DNA of 64,000 nucleotides, taken from the NCBI RefSeq assembly GCF_901933205.1, contig NC_044600.1, positions 11,570,501-11,634,500 on the forward strand. Direction: 5' to 3'. The translations under genes and the position numbers were made by a program. This DNA is from Camarhynchus parvulus (Eukaryota > Chordata > Aves > Passeriformes > Thraupidae). The notes under the pieces are model-generated. The model did no database searches. It was not told the DNA's origin and was given only the letters and a program-made list of their open reading frames with translations. This document shows positions 14,230 to 34,800 of the stretch, one piece after another (the stretch's first letter is position 1; the number at the start of each line of letters is the position of its first letter).

Positions 14230-17200
14230 CACCAAATAACCTGAAGCACAGATTTCATATTCTCCCAAAAAGAGGTACTGCTGGAAGCCACTTTTTGCAG
14301 TGGCTTAAATTTTCTACCTTAAAAGCCCAAGCTGTCCAAGCACAGAAAACTGTAATAATTCAACCTTGAGGTGAAAAGAGACCACAGTGGTTAAACTTAC
14401 ACAGGAATACTTGTTTCACTTGAACCTTTTTCCTGTGAATTAAGAAAAAGGTAATTTGTGTTCCATTTATCCTTCTTTATAACACTTCATTTTTAATGCT
14501 TGGGTTTATCCAGTGTTCCTTCCCAATGAATAGCCCCAATCATATACTCTTCTCAAATTTAATTCCAGTATTTTAGAGGAATTCAGGTACTATGGTGGGA
14601 AATGTCCCATGTGAGATTTCTGCCGCCTGCCTCTTCTCTACCTGTTTATTTTTCAATTTTAGTTGAGCTGAATCAGAGCCAGAATCCTGCTCCTATTTCT
14701 TAAGGAAGAGTAAGCCTTATTACTACAACTTTGCATTCTATCAGCATCTTAATTAGGGATCAGTTTTAATACTACATTACCATTTGGTTCTTCAGAGTTT
14801 GGATAACTGCTTGTAACACTGTACCAAAAGAATTTGCCTTCTACTGCTTGGCTGGCAGTTTTTAATTTGTGCCAGTGGCTTGCTGGAGTTTTGTTTCCCT
14901 CATGCTTACGAGACGCTTCAAGTGCAGTTAGTCACCTCCCTTCAGGCACTGCAGCACTCTTTGAAGAGGCTTCTTTCCTCACTGCACCTTGTCTGTGGGT
15001 TTTTCAACCATGTGCTCAGCCCCCAGCATTCTCTATGCAGAAACACTACTTAAGAGAAGATTAGTGCAGCACTTTCTTTGCCTACTTAATGTGGCAGTCA
15101 AAGTACTGAAGACTACAAAGAAATGTTTTTTCTTCCTCATAAAGGTCCTTACAAGGGACCTCTGCCTAGAACATCATCTTTCCCAAAAGTCAATATTTCA
15201 GCAAAGAACAGCCTTGCAAACTTGCCATTCCTTGTCAGCTGAACTTACCCTTGTGCTAACTTACTGAGTAAGGAAAATAGCGTGGCACCCAACCCTTCTA
15301 TTCTTACAGTCACCTGATTTACACAGGCCCACACTGCTGTCCACCAGTGGAGAATCACACACTTTTTTTATACCTTAATAATACAGCTAAAACTCATGAA
15401 TTCTTGAGCTTCACCCATAGAAGTCTTATCTCTGTACAGAGCACCACATGGAGAACAGGGAAAAGTGTTTTAATTTTCAGAGAAGATAAAGGAGAAGCAT
15501 TACTGATGCTAAAGATAAAAACTTACGACAATGATCCTTCTCTTCCTCTCTCTTCTGTCTCAAACATGGCCCCCAAGTACCAACCAATAAATAAAGCAGA
15601 CAGCCTCCCAGATGCTAGAACCCATGGTGTGCCAACAAAGCCTGGGGAGGAGACATCTTTGGTAGCAGAGGGGCAAAAGATAAATTACAGGAGTATGTCT
15701 ATGGCACATATATTACAACCACTGCAGCCCTAGGTTCAACTTTGCCAAAGGTGCCACAGACTTCAAGCTAATGGAAAAAAAAGCATAAAGTGAGATTTTA
15801 TATACCATTAAGGATTGTGAGAACTCCATCTTTGTAACACAAGAGTGCTCTGGGAAGACATACAGATCTTGATATGGCTGCTGTCCCAGTGACCTTGCCA
15901 CAACTCCATGGAGCTGTTCTGCATTCCATAAGATGTCATTCTCATGAAATTAGCACTTTAATAACCCTGGCTGCAAGTACTTAGTGTGGCAAAGCAATAT
16001 CCACGTACTCACAACAAGCACTGCCTTCCAGGAAGTTATCAAAGCCCAGTCAGACTACAAAAACTTCAGGCATATCCTGTAAGGCATGGACAGAGGTGCA
16101 GTCTGTTAGGGGACTACACAAAGGGAAAAAAAAAAGATCTCAGCAAATATGCTTCTGACCAATGGAACAGGAAGGTGTGCCTTCAGAAATGAAGCTCTTT
16201 ACATTGATTGCTTTAGCCAACACCCCAGTCATGAAAATGAAGGGCTTTTTAGAAGGTCATACAAGTAGCCCAGGAAAAATGCTGACTTGTTTATAGTGCT
16301 GCACTGATAAACTGCTCAGTTTTTGGTCAGTCAGCATATACCACAGTACTATCACACAGTGAGAAATGCAGCACTAGGACCAGCTCAACAGCCATATTCC
16401 ATTTGAGAACTACTGCACTCCCAGCATGCTTTGTTATCAAGGACATGTTTCTGAGAATTTGTCAATTAACCACAGTAGAACTGCCCCATCTTGTTATTTA
16501 AATGCAAACTTTGCAATGCTAAGCTGAGTACCAATCTTAATAACCCACTCCTTAGGAACATAAACATCATAAAAAAAGTCAAGCATTTTCATAATGCTTT
16601 GCTAACGAGGGTCAGGGCCTGACTGGACTTGTTTTGGCCTCCAGCCTAGCAACAGTCTCTGTATTGGCCAAACTCTGGTGAGTCTACTATTATTTTCAAA
16701 TAATTTACATATTTCCTGCCTTCCACAGAGACTCTTGCCACCAACCACCAATATATGGCATATATCAAACAACTAACACTTCTATTTCTGAAGACAATAA
16801 TTTGATGCTACAGAAAACCTGCACTTAACTGTAAACAGTTACTTAATACAAAAACAGATGGCTTAACATACTGAGCTTGCTCCATTAATTATGGCATGAG
16901 TTTTGAGAGAACAAAAAACTAAAGACTACATTTCATTCATTAACTGGTCACAGTCTAGATCTGTAAACTAAGCAAAATGAGCCGGCCCAGGGTTCCTAAC
17001 TTTTATTTTCTGGTTATCTCTTAACTGTCAGCAACCAAAAAGTGCCAACATTAAATTTGTCTTGGTTTACTATTCAGTGCTAGATAACATTACTATTATA
17101 CTTAACTCACAACTGAAGACAAGGCAGAACTGCATATCCTTTCAGCAGCTCCAAATAAAATACCTGTATTCCTAAATCATTAATGTTTCAACAATTTCTA

Positions 17201-20200
17201 GCAAAAAAATATTTAAGTTAGATGTGTGAAGTAAACCAAATCTAGACACAAAATACAGTTTTCTGACAGTCAGAGAGTTTAAATGTCAAAAGCAATGCTA
17301 AAATCTGAATTTCCATGAAAATCTTTAGCGGGAACATAAAGTACCAAATTGAATAAAGAAAATATGACAAACAATATGAATATAACTAAACCAAAGGAGG
17401 CAATAAAAATGAATGACCAGACTGATGGCACAAGGAGAGGTTGCTGCTGACTCCTCTTCGCCCTACAAGGAGTATGAGAACAATTAACTTCCACAGAACC
17501 AGTACTGCAGAGAATCAGAGCACTTAGAATGACTTTGTGGTGACTGCTCTTAGCTAAAGAAACAAAACCAGGGTCTATCCTTAAGACTGCCGATGATTTG
17601 ATTTCCTGTATTAATAGAAACTACCTCATCTGCATGTAAGAACAGCTCACTAAAGTGACCTTATGAAGGAAAAAGTCCTCAAATTACAGATAACCTAATT
17701 TGGAGTTTATCATAGCATTATTTTCTCAGTTCACCAATCATATCAGAGGATGAACCTACTGGCAAAGGCAACTTCTTTTTGAAGCCATGCAACCTTATCC
17801 CTTCTGCCCCTCTGCTGCACCAAGATGCATTCACCAGATCTGCTTTCAAATATGCTGGGAATTCCCTGCTGAGCACTGCCAATGCCAGCCAAAATACACA
17901 CTCTCTACTGTACTATATTTTCAAAGCATCTACCACAGAATGCCACTCTGAAAGAACCACTACTTCATATTCCAACATTTAACCTTCAACAGTAAAGACC
18001 AATAGAGCCTGTTAATTTGGAAGAAAATTCTGAACCTTATACAAATCCACATGACATGCACATGAAAACCAGAATGAAGTCAGACAGACACACAGACATG
18101 AAAGAACACTTCCCTGTGTGTTTCCTTGTTGATCTTTGGCCATGACCAAACAATCATTATAGCTGTTGTGTAATATTGGAATGTAACAATAAATATAAAT
18201 TATTACTGAGTCTGCCACAAAACAGTGTAAGTCTCCACTGCCATACAACCAAGTCCTGCAGAGAAACAACAAAATTTCATATTCCTGGCATCAAGAGCAG
18301 TAATGACAATAGGTACAGCTCAACTCTGTGTAGGGATTGCAGAGAAAGAACGCTGCTGGGCTTTTTAAGACAATATGAAATTCTAAGTTTCCAGACAAAG
18401 TTTCAAAGAAAAGCTTGTAAAGAAGCACATACCAAAGCAAGCAAGGAGTTAAGTGCAAGGTTCCAACATTACAGTAAATTGTAGAGACTAAAGCTGGAGG
18501 TCAGGCTGCAGCCAAGAAACAAGAAATTGAGAAAAGGATGAAATCCTATCAACTGCAAGCCACAACATTTTTATTCACACGTATGTGTGCATATGTATGC
18601 ACCTATAGACAAGTCTCATCTCTCTTCAATGCCTTACCAGAAAGCACTGGACAGCAAACACTGCAAGAAAATCAGCTTTGGGGCTGTACTAGAAGATTTT
18701 AAGCTATTTCAATCTAAATTACCAGCAATTCTCCACCATTACCAACACTTTACCGAGACACAATAACTAAGGAAAAATCCGGAATATCCAGTAACCCTGG
18801 AACCGTCTCTTTACTACAAGGTTAAGTTGTACTCATTTTGAGTAGAATCACAACTTAAAGTCTTTGAGTGAGAAAAATAATGGGCACAAGACTAGCTAAC
18901 TGTATTTTTAAACTGTATTGAATTGAAATGTTTCCAAACTTCACTAATATTAAGGTAGTGTAGTAGTGCTACCCCACACCCTTTCAAATTATGTAAATTA
19001 ACAAATTTTAGACCTGAAAACACAATGAAATACTAAAGTCAGGCAGGTCAACATGGCTGCAGATCTGCATCTCTGTCCTGCAGCCAAACAAACAGTTGCT
19101 GCAAAATACCACAAGTTATCAATGAAGGAAGGAACAAATACATCTCTAAGTCTTTAGCTCAAAACTGGCTATCACCTGGACAATATTTTAATCCAGAGGT
19201 CGTCGATCACAGAAGATGGTCAAGCCACAGAGATTATTCCTAGCAAAGAATGTGGTAGCCAGCAACACCTCCTCATGTGCACAGGGTTGTCAGCTTCCCT
19301 AAAGCATCAGAACCACCACAGGTACAGAGGTCAGCTACAGGAACCATCCACTGCCTCCAGCACAGTCCCCTGAGAGATGAGGAAGATGTGAGCCAGTCTG
19401 GGCATTTGAATACTATCTCCAAAGAGCTCTTCAGACAGGTGGGAAGCAGGGCAACTGTCATTCCAGGTGCAAACTTGTGTTCTTGGTTACCACGTACCAG
19501 ATGACAGGGGCAGAACAAATGATTCCCCTTACAAATTGTATCAAGTACAGGTGGTCACCACTAAAATAATCCTGCTCACTAGCAGGAAACCTTCAAGAAG
19601 GGACTACGAAAAACAAACAACTGACAAAAGAGTTAACCTGAAGGACTGCCAGACAATGTCTTTTCCACAAAGATGTTGATATTAAAATTAAGTAGGCAAG
19701 ATGAAGAGCTTGAAGCAGACACTGTGCAGGACAAAAACTCAGAAAGATGATTTCTGCGTGCCAAGGGAAATCATTACAGTGAGCAGAGACGTGAGATTCT
19801 AAGAAAAAAGTCCTCCTCACTCCCTACAGCACAGCTTCAACTGAACTCCTCTTCACACACTTACCCTCCCTCTCTTGTCACAACCTTCTTGCACTTCCTT
19901 TCAAACACTTTCTTACTAGAAGGAAAACAGCAGTGAGCAATAGTGTAGACCTTGAGCCCCTTCACACTGGTAGACACCTCCCTTCCACTTTCACAACAGA
20001 AGGCAGGACATGGTATTGTTTCCAATAATCATCATGGCCCATCTTGGGTATTGCACAAGACCAAACCAGAAAAGCAATAAAAGGGATAGAAATTACCTGT
20101 CAGAAAGGTAAGAAACACAGGAAAAAAAGGCTACTCAGTTTTCATTCTCCATAAATGAATAGGCTAAAATGCTTTTACAATTCTTCCTGCATCTGCTTAC

Positions 20201-23200
20201 AATTCATTTCTACGGACAAGTTCAGTGTTCTGTAATTTTACTCATGAAACCGAGTCTCAAATTCAGCGTCTAAACAACACTTTGTCCTAGAGATAATTTC
20301 ATAATTTCTGGGTCAGCAATTTCCAAATTTTGTATCAGTGTTCACACTGCCAGGATAATTTCTACATGCCTTCTGAACCTGTAGTCTGAGAGCCATCACA
20401 TTGGTGGAAGCAAGGCACAGGCCCTGTAGGACATACCCTGTGAAGAAGGGCAAGGGTGGCTTAGAGAGCAACCGAAAGTGAAGTGAAATTAAAGGTATCA
20501 GAAAGTTCTTCAATCAAGAGAGACAGAATAAAATGTTAACAGATCCATGGAGGCTACAAGAGGAGAAGTAGTTATGGCTGAAAGAACCTGCTCAGCCTAT
20601 TCTCAACAAAACACTGCTGGAGAGATTCAATGTCTTCCAGCTATCTTCTTTTAACTCCATGAGTCACCACCCCCTCCAACCCAACACCTCCCCAGCAATA
20701 CCCTCCACACCCTATTCTCTGTGCTTTAGGAACTCCAGAGATAGGAAAATGCCAACTGTTTCATCCATGTATGGCCTGCCCTGGAGTTCAAAACCCACAC
20801 CCTTTCAAAACAAGCTTTTTGACTCATTCCTACTGCCTTGAATTTGCTGTCCTGATGCTGTCCTCATCTTGGCATCAGAAAGTCAGAAAAATCCAGAGGT
20901 GTCACAAGCAGGTTTTGTTCTAAAGACAACATGCCAGAACCCCTTGTCCAAGTGATTCAGCCACCTGCTTTTCTTTGATCATGCCCCGTCTCATTGTTCA
21001 AAGACCTGCAAGGAATATGAGTCATGTTTGTGTGAGGATACCTGCTCACAGGTCTTTCATCCTCCCTGTAATTAACTGTAAAAAATAACTCTATAATTTA
21101 CATACAAACCCTTATTTTAGGCCACTGCTCTTTGACCACATATTTCAGCCCATAGACAAAACCTCCAAATGAATTTGAGGCAGAAAGCTTCAATACACAA
21201 TCACTGAAAAACACCAGCTCTCATTCAGGTTTTTTTGCTGTACAGGATGAAGCCCAGCTTCAAAGCCAACATCTAATCTTTGTGAGTTACGCAGTTATCA
21301 CTAAGACTGCCTGCAAATCTTGTGAATGCTAGAAATCATGCTGCCTCTGAACACTTAGCAAAAGCAATTTATTCACCGACCTATAATTTTACGTGTAATA
21401 CTGAACAACTTTTTCAAAGTTGCATCCCCAACTGCACAAACATAATCAGCTCACAAGGCTGCTGAAAGCAGCAGTTCTGCCATCTGTCTGCTTATTCCCA
21501 CCTCACAATTGTGCAGGCACAAATGTTTGTGAAACCATGCAATGATCCAGAGAGAACCAAACTCTGTAACCAACTGAGGAAAAATATAAAATTATTGTTA
21601 GATCATTTCCTGATCTATACAACCATGCATGCTGGCACATGCATGGGAATAAACAGAAATTACATTACTAATTTTAATGACCGTGCCACTTTCTGAAGTC
21701 TAAAATTTCAGAAGTTGATGCAGCAACTTTTCACCAGATCTAGTAACTAAATCTGAAAAACACATATGAATTTCAGAAAAATTCAAATAATTTTACTTAG
21801 TTTGCAATTGTGTTGTTGTTAAAGTAAGAAGTAGGAGGAAAAAAGTAAATTGATTTACTGCTTACTAAGAGGAATCAAAGTGCTTACTGGAAAACATTTT
21901 AGTGCTGAAATCTTCACCCCTGCCTCAGTTTCCTCCAGTAATAAAACAGACAGTAGAACTAATCTGTTCAACAAATCATTCTACAACACAGATAAAAAAC
22001 CATAACACCAATGTAATATTGTTACAGAGACAGACAAAATTCAACTCTCTGACAGCAATGAAAAAGTGAAACAGCACGAAGCTGATGTTGCAACCTACAG
22101 TGGTCTGGGATGGAGAACAGACACAGGACAATGCACAGCAAAATGGCTACTGAGAGCAGCAGTTGCTGAACAGTTGGTATCTACAAAAGGACAGACACGG
22201 ATTTGCAAAAGACCTGGGTAAAGAAACTCACAGTGGAGTCTCCCTGCCCTCCTTTCATTATTGGTACTCTGATGAAATCACATAGGAGTTATGAAGAGCA
22301 TATAGGGAAGACTTGCTGGGGTGGCAGGTTAAGTAGGAATCCACAGAGCTGGGTTGTCATGACAGCAGCTGAAAGTATGCAAGAGATGTATAGATCCTGG
22401 GTGTTAGCAAGGACTACAAATAAGATTATCAATACATTACATTTTTAAACACCAAGAAGCATACACTACATCTCATTAATGAAACACAGACTGCACAATA
22501 ACTGTTTGCACTGGTGAAGGTGCACGAGGGTCCAGGACATACATGGAAAACTTGTACTCATTAAGTACTGAGAAAGCACAGGTTCTTACAAACTTGATAG
22601 TCATGCTATACATAAGAGGAAAAAAGTGACATGCACTCTGGTGGACCAACACAGTCGAGTCTCAGCTGGAGCTTGGAAATTCACCACATGAGCTCCGTTC
22701 CATTTAAAAGCAAAGTAAAACAGCAGAAACTCAATTTCAACAACCCCTTACGTTAACTCTGCAATCAAACGGACTTGGATCATGCAGCAACTCGGTAACT
22801 CATCCCGGCTGAGAGGAAGGAACTTCCTGTCAGAGAGAAGTTACTCCCTGAAGTGTCTGAGCTTATCTGCAGCAGCATGCCCGGCTCCCCAGCACAGGCA
22901 GGCTGCAGGTGCTGACATGCTGGGCAAGACGGTCCCTGGCAGGTCACTTCTGAAGGCAGTGCAGCACAGGGTTCAAGACAAACACTGAACAAGAGTGGCC
23001 AGGGATGGGAATAAAACAGGCCCTTGCTGGACACTCTTGCAAGGAAGCTTGGGAGGCAGAGGGAGGATGGGAGTAACAGGTGTTTATGTGATCTTTTCAA
23101 AACTCTGGGAATTTGATGTGGTGGATTACTCAGGGACTCAGGATGTCTAACACTGGGTGATCTTCAGGAGTCATTACAAAGCAAGGACTCTGAACGGTAT

Positions 23201-23400
23201 GAGACCAAAGTAGCGTTACAAGTGCCTGGCACAGGGAATGTAAAGGTACACCAGTGTTCACAGATCCGGGACTCGCACACAGGGCTCTTACACTGGGTAC
23301 TCACCATCCAGCACTGGTGAAGGAGAGGCCCGCCCTCATGCAGAACACACGGACAGCGAGAGGCTGCCTAGTGGAGGGGTCCCAGTAAGGACTACTAGTG
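14230..23400. other. Intron sequence, nothing recognised
   Basis: Long AT-rich stretch with short ORFs only. GC content rises somewhat from about 22.8 kb towards the CpG island. No exon of AMMECR1 or another gene, no tRNA and no LINE or LTR end was recognised. Confidence 0.5.
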
Positions 23401-23855
23401 AAACTGAGCGAGGAGGGAGCTACTCGGGGGTTGCTGAACACAGCCCACGAGCGGGGAGAGGGCACTGCCCACGGAACCTGCCACAAAGGCGGCCGCTCGG
23501 AGCAGAGCGCTGCCAGAGGTGTGAGGGATCACGGGGGAGATGTCACCAGAGAGCCCCGGGAGCGACGGGCCAAGAGGGGCCGGGGAGGAGTCACGGAGCT
23601 GGCGGGCAGCGCGGCGCTCCCCGGGGCGAGCCCGGCGCGGGAGGGCAGTGCGGCTCCCGGGGAGCGGGGGCGCCCGCGGGCCGGGCCCGGGGACAGGCGT
23701 GGGGCCAGGCGAGGACAGCGGCCGGGCGGCGGCAGCGGGGAAGGTGCCGGGCGGGAGGCGGGAGCCGGCGGGGAGGGAGTGAGGGAGGGCGCCCGGCCGG
23801 GGGAGCCGGGCGGGACGGGCGCGCACGAGGCGCCCACGCGGGCGGTCGCGCCGAT

Positions 23856-28756
<4,901 letters not shown>

Positions 28757-28757
28757 T

Positions 28758-28794
28758 TAAAAAACCCCACAACAAAACAAACAAACAAACACCC
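28758..28794 (+). repeat. A/C-rich (CAAA)n-like tract
   Basis: The tract consists of A and C only, with four to five CAAA/ACAA units. It is followed by further CCCTCC and CAAAACAAAC words to about 28820. Confidence 0.7.
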
Positions 28795-28829
28795 TACCAA
28801 ATAAACCCTCCAAAACAAACAAGTAAAGC

Positions 28830-31800
28830 AAACAATAACCATGCATTCTAAAATGTTATTTGTCAAAGTAAATAATCTAGGACTGAACAGTTTCTGAACT
28901 AGAGATAAAAGCATTAAGTGTGTCAATGGAGTCAGAAAAATTATTTCATTAAAAACCTAAAGTTCAAAGCACTTGTAATAAATGGAAGGTGAGACTGGTA
29001 GCAGTTTTTTAATGGAATTCTTTTCAACTAATTCTGTGAGCTGCAATGTTCCTCAAATATTATGTTAATACCATATCCTATCCTTTTCAATGTATTTTTC
29101 CATTGTACAGTGATAAAAGGAGATGTAGCTTATGCAGCTGTATTCTCAATATGAATTCACTGTGGCTGCATTGAGGTCAGTGAAGCTACAGTGATTTATG
29201 CTAGCTGATACATTAATAATAAGCCTTAGGATATATTTTTTGACATGGCTGTTTGTAGTTAGTCTCCTTCACAAAATGTTTGCCACTGCTGTGGAGAACC
29301 TTTTTATTAATAGCATTTCTCAATTCTGAAGAGTGAGAGCTTTAAGAGTTATAAGTTAATTAGAACAATATCAATGTCTGTTTATCCAGTGCAGTTATAC
29401 AGACACCACCAATGAACCTCAGCAACAGTCAAATAGGACACAACAATTGAGGTGTATTAGGAAAAATATCATCATTAATTTTCAAGTGTATGAGTGGATT
29501 AGGAAGATAAAATACATGGTGATGGTATGCCTAGAATTAAAATCTGATCAGGATTCCACAGTTACAAGCCTGCTTATTCCTTTAGCCATCCCAAGGGGCC
29601 AGCACTTGATTTTGTATCTCATGTAAAAATACCAATATGAAACTTTAATTTAAATTTAGTTAATGCAAGGAGCAGCAATTTCAGAAAAGGGGTGAATGTT
29701 AACAATACCAATTTATTATTAATGATGTTAATTGATGAGGATGACAGAAATGCTCCAGTGTAAGGAGGCCAACAGGCATAAATTCTGATCTTCCTTTTGA
29801 TATGAGAATGTGTTGAGCTTCCTTTTTCAGGTGTTATTTAATTTTCTCGTGAAATGATTTGATTCTTCTGGCTGCTGCTTTTGCTGTCTTTTTGCACATG
29901 TTATCTAGCTTTTGGTGTTAAGGAATTCCACCTCCATTCCTCTAATGTCCAGTTCTTAGCTCAGGTTCATGCTCCCTTGCTCTGGTATTTTACACTGTTC
30001 AGATAGCATTGAAGCTGTCATTTCTCTGTTCCTTTCAAAGAAATGAGATATACTGTTCTTTTCTCCAGAGACTGAAGAACTTTTTTCTTTAATCTTTGTG
30101 AGCAGTGAAAACTCAGCAAATCCTTCTGCTGCCCTTTATCATTCTCAGTTCTACAAAAGAATCTGTGAATCTTAAGATGGCCAAGGACTGCTTCCACTGT
30201 TTCAGGTGGAAACATCTAGTCACTTGATATTGGATGGGTTTAGTTTCTCCTAGTGTAATATTTTGGCTATTGTTTTGAAAGTGTGTTCATTAGTAGACTA
30301 TTGCAGCTTCTAAAAATATGCAAGCAGGGCACTCACGTATTTTTCCATCTTTGTTATTGTAATACATTACTGTTTATCAACTGTATTTTTTTCCCTTTCT
30401 CCCTAGAAGTATCAGCCTTTTTTATACTCAATGCCTAAATTACTTACCCTTATATCTTCAAGTGCTTCTGATCTGTACATGTCATCCTGAATATGTTGAT
30501 CCTCCTTTCTGTGACTGGTTTGATAAAATCACCACTTACATCACTTTGTTGCACATCTCTATTTCTGTGCAAAGTAAAAACTGACAAATGCCAGTGTTTT
30601 GCCATAAAGGTGCTGGTCCTTCAGCACTATGAATTGCTAAAATCACTGAATATATTGTCTTAAAAGAGACTTGCTGTAAATGGAATGTTAGTTGAGAGCA
30701 GCTGTTGCCGTCTGTGGCAAAAAGCCAGCAGGGCTCTGGAAAAGCCCTTGTCATTGCAGTTGTTCCTTTCCTCACTGGCACCTCGTGAGGGCAGCCCCAG
30801 TGTGGCTCAGGCTCAGCCTCACCCCTATCTGCTTTCACTTATTAAGTCCTGCAAATTCTTCTTTTCTTTCAAGTTGGTAGGAAAGGCCAAACAACTCATG
30901 AGCACCAAATCCTAACTCTTGTATCTTTATGGAGGGGACTAGCAGTCCTGAACCCCAACTTCTGCAAGTTTCTGAATAAAATTGGATCTGTTGGAGCTGG
31001 TAGAATTCAGTGTCTGACTTATTCATAGTTACATTTTCATTAGTTTTATTGCTTCCTTTCTGTAGAATTTGTGTTCTCCAATATATTTTCCCATTTCTTT
31101 CTGTTACAAAAGTCAGTTTTACTTTCAGACATGTATAAATCAAATTACTCCAGTGAGGTAAATAGAATTTCCTGTTACAGAATGGTGAGTTCAGACCCAA
31201 GCCTTTCAAACTGCTAGGTCCCCTTGTAAATTGATGAATGATTTTCAGTTTCTAGGTCTCCTGAGCTAGCCTCTGTTTTCAAGGAAAGTGATATTTTCCT
31301 AGATCAATAGCCATCCCCACAAAACTTTATGTCTTCCCATTTTTCTTATCTCCCACATTTGTATTCTCACTCTAGGATAGGGCCTTCAGGCTGCCTGTGG
31401 TGGTGATAATTTTGTCATAGTTGTTTAATGTATAAAATAAACACATTGCATTAATTTTGAATAAAAAGCAGCTGGTAAACATGCAAGCTTCAAAAGTGTT
31501 ACCTCTCTTGTACATTTTTCCTTTCATTCACTAATTCTGATATTCCTTTTTCACATTATCCATATAACTCAGTCTGCCATTACAGCAAGTAAAAGTAGAC
31601 CTTTCCTTTTTTAACATGATCATTATTTAAATAAAGTAAAACATATTTTAGAAGATTAATATAAATACTATTTCTTAAACTATGAAGGAAGTCATAACAT
31701 TCAGGAATCACTGTTGCTTATTATGTTTCCTACTAAATATTATAAAAGGTGAAGTTACAGTTTTTAACATCTAGAAATATCTGTGATGATCAAGACTTGT

Positions 31801-34800
31801 GTCTGAGCTTTGATTTGCATGTTTGTTTTTCTCAGTGGTTTCTTCATAGTTAATACTCTTAATAATCTACTGACTGCCAGAGATTGCACAATAATAACAT
31901 ATTTTGATTTAAATACCATACATATGATTTGAGGAAACTATTATTTCCATTCCTAATACCAAAAAACATATCCTTGTTACTTCAAGTGAAAAAAAAGGCC
32001 TTCTCTCATTGTGTATTTTAGAATAAATGCATAAGTTTTTTGATCTACAGGCTCCAATTATAAATGAGATTCTGGGTTTATTACCATCTCCCTTGAAACT
32101 GCATCTCAATAATAATTCATTTGTTTTGATTAGCATTTCTGAAGAGCATTTCAAGATTGGAAGTATCCCTGTGACACAGTTGTTGGGAATCCTAGCACAG
32201 CATGTCAGATCTAAGGCACTGAAATATTTCAGGGCTATCTGTACATGGGGTAGGTCCTTCCAGCTAATGCTCAATTTAGATTAGGGATATAGAAGAAATT
32301 TGAAAATAATTTAATAAAAAATCCTATGTGTTTAACTCTTAAAAAAAATCACATAAGAATTTGAATTCTCTGTTTTTCTATTGCTTACTTTGTGGTTGTT
32401 TCCACAGATCAAAGTCCAGCTGTCCAGTGTCATCACATTCAGATTCTGCCATGAGCTGTAAGTCTCTCACATCTAAATTTTCTATTGCAATAGAACAGCT
32501 GCCTGAAAACTGTTGTAGAATACTGAAATATGTCTTTCATTGAACTATCATTAAACAATATATGTTGGGTATGGCTTGTCTTGTTATGCTAAATCCACGT
32601 AGTTCAAACATACAGACTTATAGTATAATACGTCTGCTTTTTAAAATACTAGCTTATGATAATCTCATTCATTGCATTTGAAATGGAAGGCTCACAGCTT
32701 ATCAAATCTGTTTCTAGAGGTACCCTTACTCTAAAACTAGTTCTCTTTCTAGTTAAATCAGAATGAAAGTTATCAAAGGAAAATATTACATTTGCCCTTT
32801 GATGAACAATTACCAAGCATTACATGCTCAAAGTTAAAAATGGATAACATTTTATTTTATGAGTCCACTAACTAATAGTGAATTAGAATAAAACTCCCGT
32901 GGGAACACATTTGACATTCACACGAATAACAAATGAGTTCATTATGATCCCCTGCTTATAAAAAAAATGGAAAATGAATTCATAATTATTAAGCATTTAA
33001 AAGTAACATTCCCCCAAAAGATAAAACCTTGTATTAAGTACCCAGCTGTGGTTCAGCTGCAGGGCTTTAAAGAACCTGAAATGAGGTGGTACCAGAAATT
33101 ATTTGGTCATTTGCCACATTGTATAACTACTTGGTTCCCAAAATAATGAAGATTTGAAAGCTAGTTAATGCCTTTAAATTAATTCTGAAAGTTTGAGATT
33201 AATCTTGCTTCCAAAGCAGAGAATACAGATTAGATACATGGTGCATGAAAGGATTATGCTGGGTCTATGTATAAAGAGGAGGATTACAGCACATATGGCT
33301 ACTGACATGTACTCATGTTGTAAGTGCCTGTGGGCATCTCATTTGAAATATGTATTAGAGTTGAATTTTGTTGGGGTTTTTTTTGTTGATATATATGTGG
33401 TTTTATATATGATAAATAGCATTCAGGACAGTTATTTTGCTAGAAGTGACATTCTCAAATACTTGCCAGGCTGTCACATTAGCATACAGCTCACAGCCAG
33501 CCAGGAAACAGCTCTTCCATGAATGGAACCTCTGCTCTGCCCTGTGATGACACTAATAGCACAGGGTCCCAAAGGTTGCCTTGTCCGCCAGGCAGAGAGG
33601 GAAATAAGAGATTCTGAGAACAACGTCAAGAGAGCAGCATAGAGAACTTGCTGGGGATGAGAAGGGGGATAAGTAAAATCCTTTTCTTTGTACTACCTGC
33701 ACCAAGGACATAAACAGAAAAGGATGAGAAGTAGACTGAATTAAGACTGTTCTAAGTGCTGTCAGCACCAGAGAGATGCAAAATTCTTGTGCCCCAAATC
33801 TTACATTGATCTAAATAACATTGATGGAGTGAAGAAGATAGTTATCTTCTGCATAAATATTGACCCCATGGGTAGCCCTCCTTGGTTATCCAAGGAGTAG
33901 AGAAATAATGCCATATGAGACATATTAACATCATGACTATAATGCCATATTCCTTTTCCAGTATAGAGGTAAGGAGATATATGAAAGACGTTGTGTACAT
34001 GCAGATTTTAAAGCAACATTGCTCCCACATTTTTCCAAGCTCCCTTCTCCTTAGCAACAGCCAAGTCTCTAACACAATTGTGTTGCCATTGACTATGTTG
34101 TCATGCTGATCAGGAGGGGAAAAAAGCCACATCAGATGTGCTCATATTTTATTTCACTCAGAGGTCTGAAGCTGCAGTCTGCCATTAGGTGGACTCCATG
34201 AGAGACCTAGGCTGTGGACTTGAGAAAAAGTGCTGTAAGACCAAAAAGTGCAGAGCAGGGAGGAAGTAGGGAAGGAAGGGTCTCAGGATTGTGGAGGGTG
34301 AGGGACATGCTGCAGAGTCATGAAAATGGTCATGAAGGCTAGAAATATATTAACCATAACAGAATTCTGTAAGATAATAATGTACTTTTCTAGTCCAATT
34401 ATTTAGTTGTTACTACTAGGGAAAAGTTAATCAAAATATCAGAAAAGCCATTTGTACTATACTAAGCTTGTGGAAAAATGTGGGCAATTATTTGAGAAAC
34501 TGTTAAATGGAGATAAAATTACGTCCTTCTGCTTTGGAACAAGAATTACCAGATGAGCTTTAGAAATTGCATCGCTGCCAATGGATGAATATGATTTATG
34601 CATTGCTGAATTACATTTCTTTTAATTTTAAAATCTTGGTTCTGTCTGATTTAACTTCTGGTTTGATCTGTGTGGATAGAGTTTGGATGTATGTCCAGAC
34701 AATAGGGCTGAGCTGATGCTTCAGAGGGACATGAGAAATACCCAACCTAAATCCAATAGATAAAAACAAAATGTGTATCAGAGAAACTAATTGTGCATCA

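Noticed and set aside
15347..15733. 128-codon plus-strand frame
   Set aside because: No recognisable domain and no splice or promoter context. Treated as chance.
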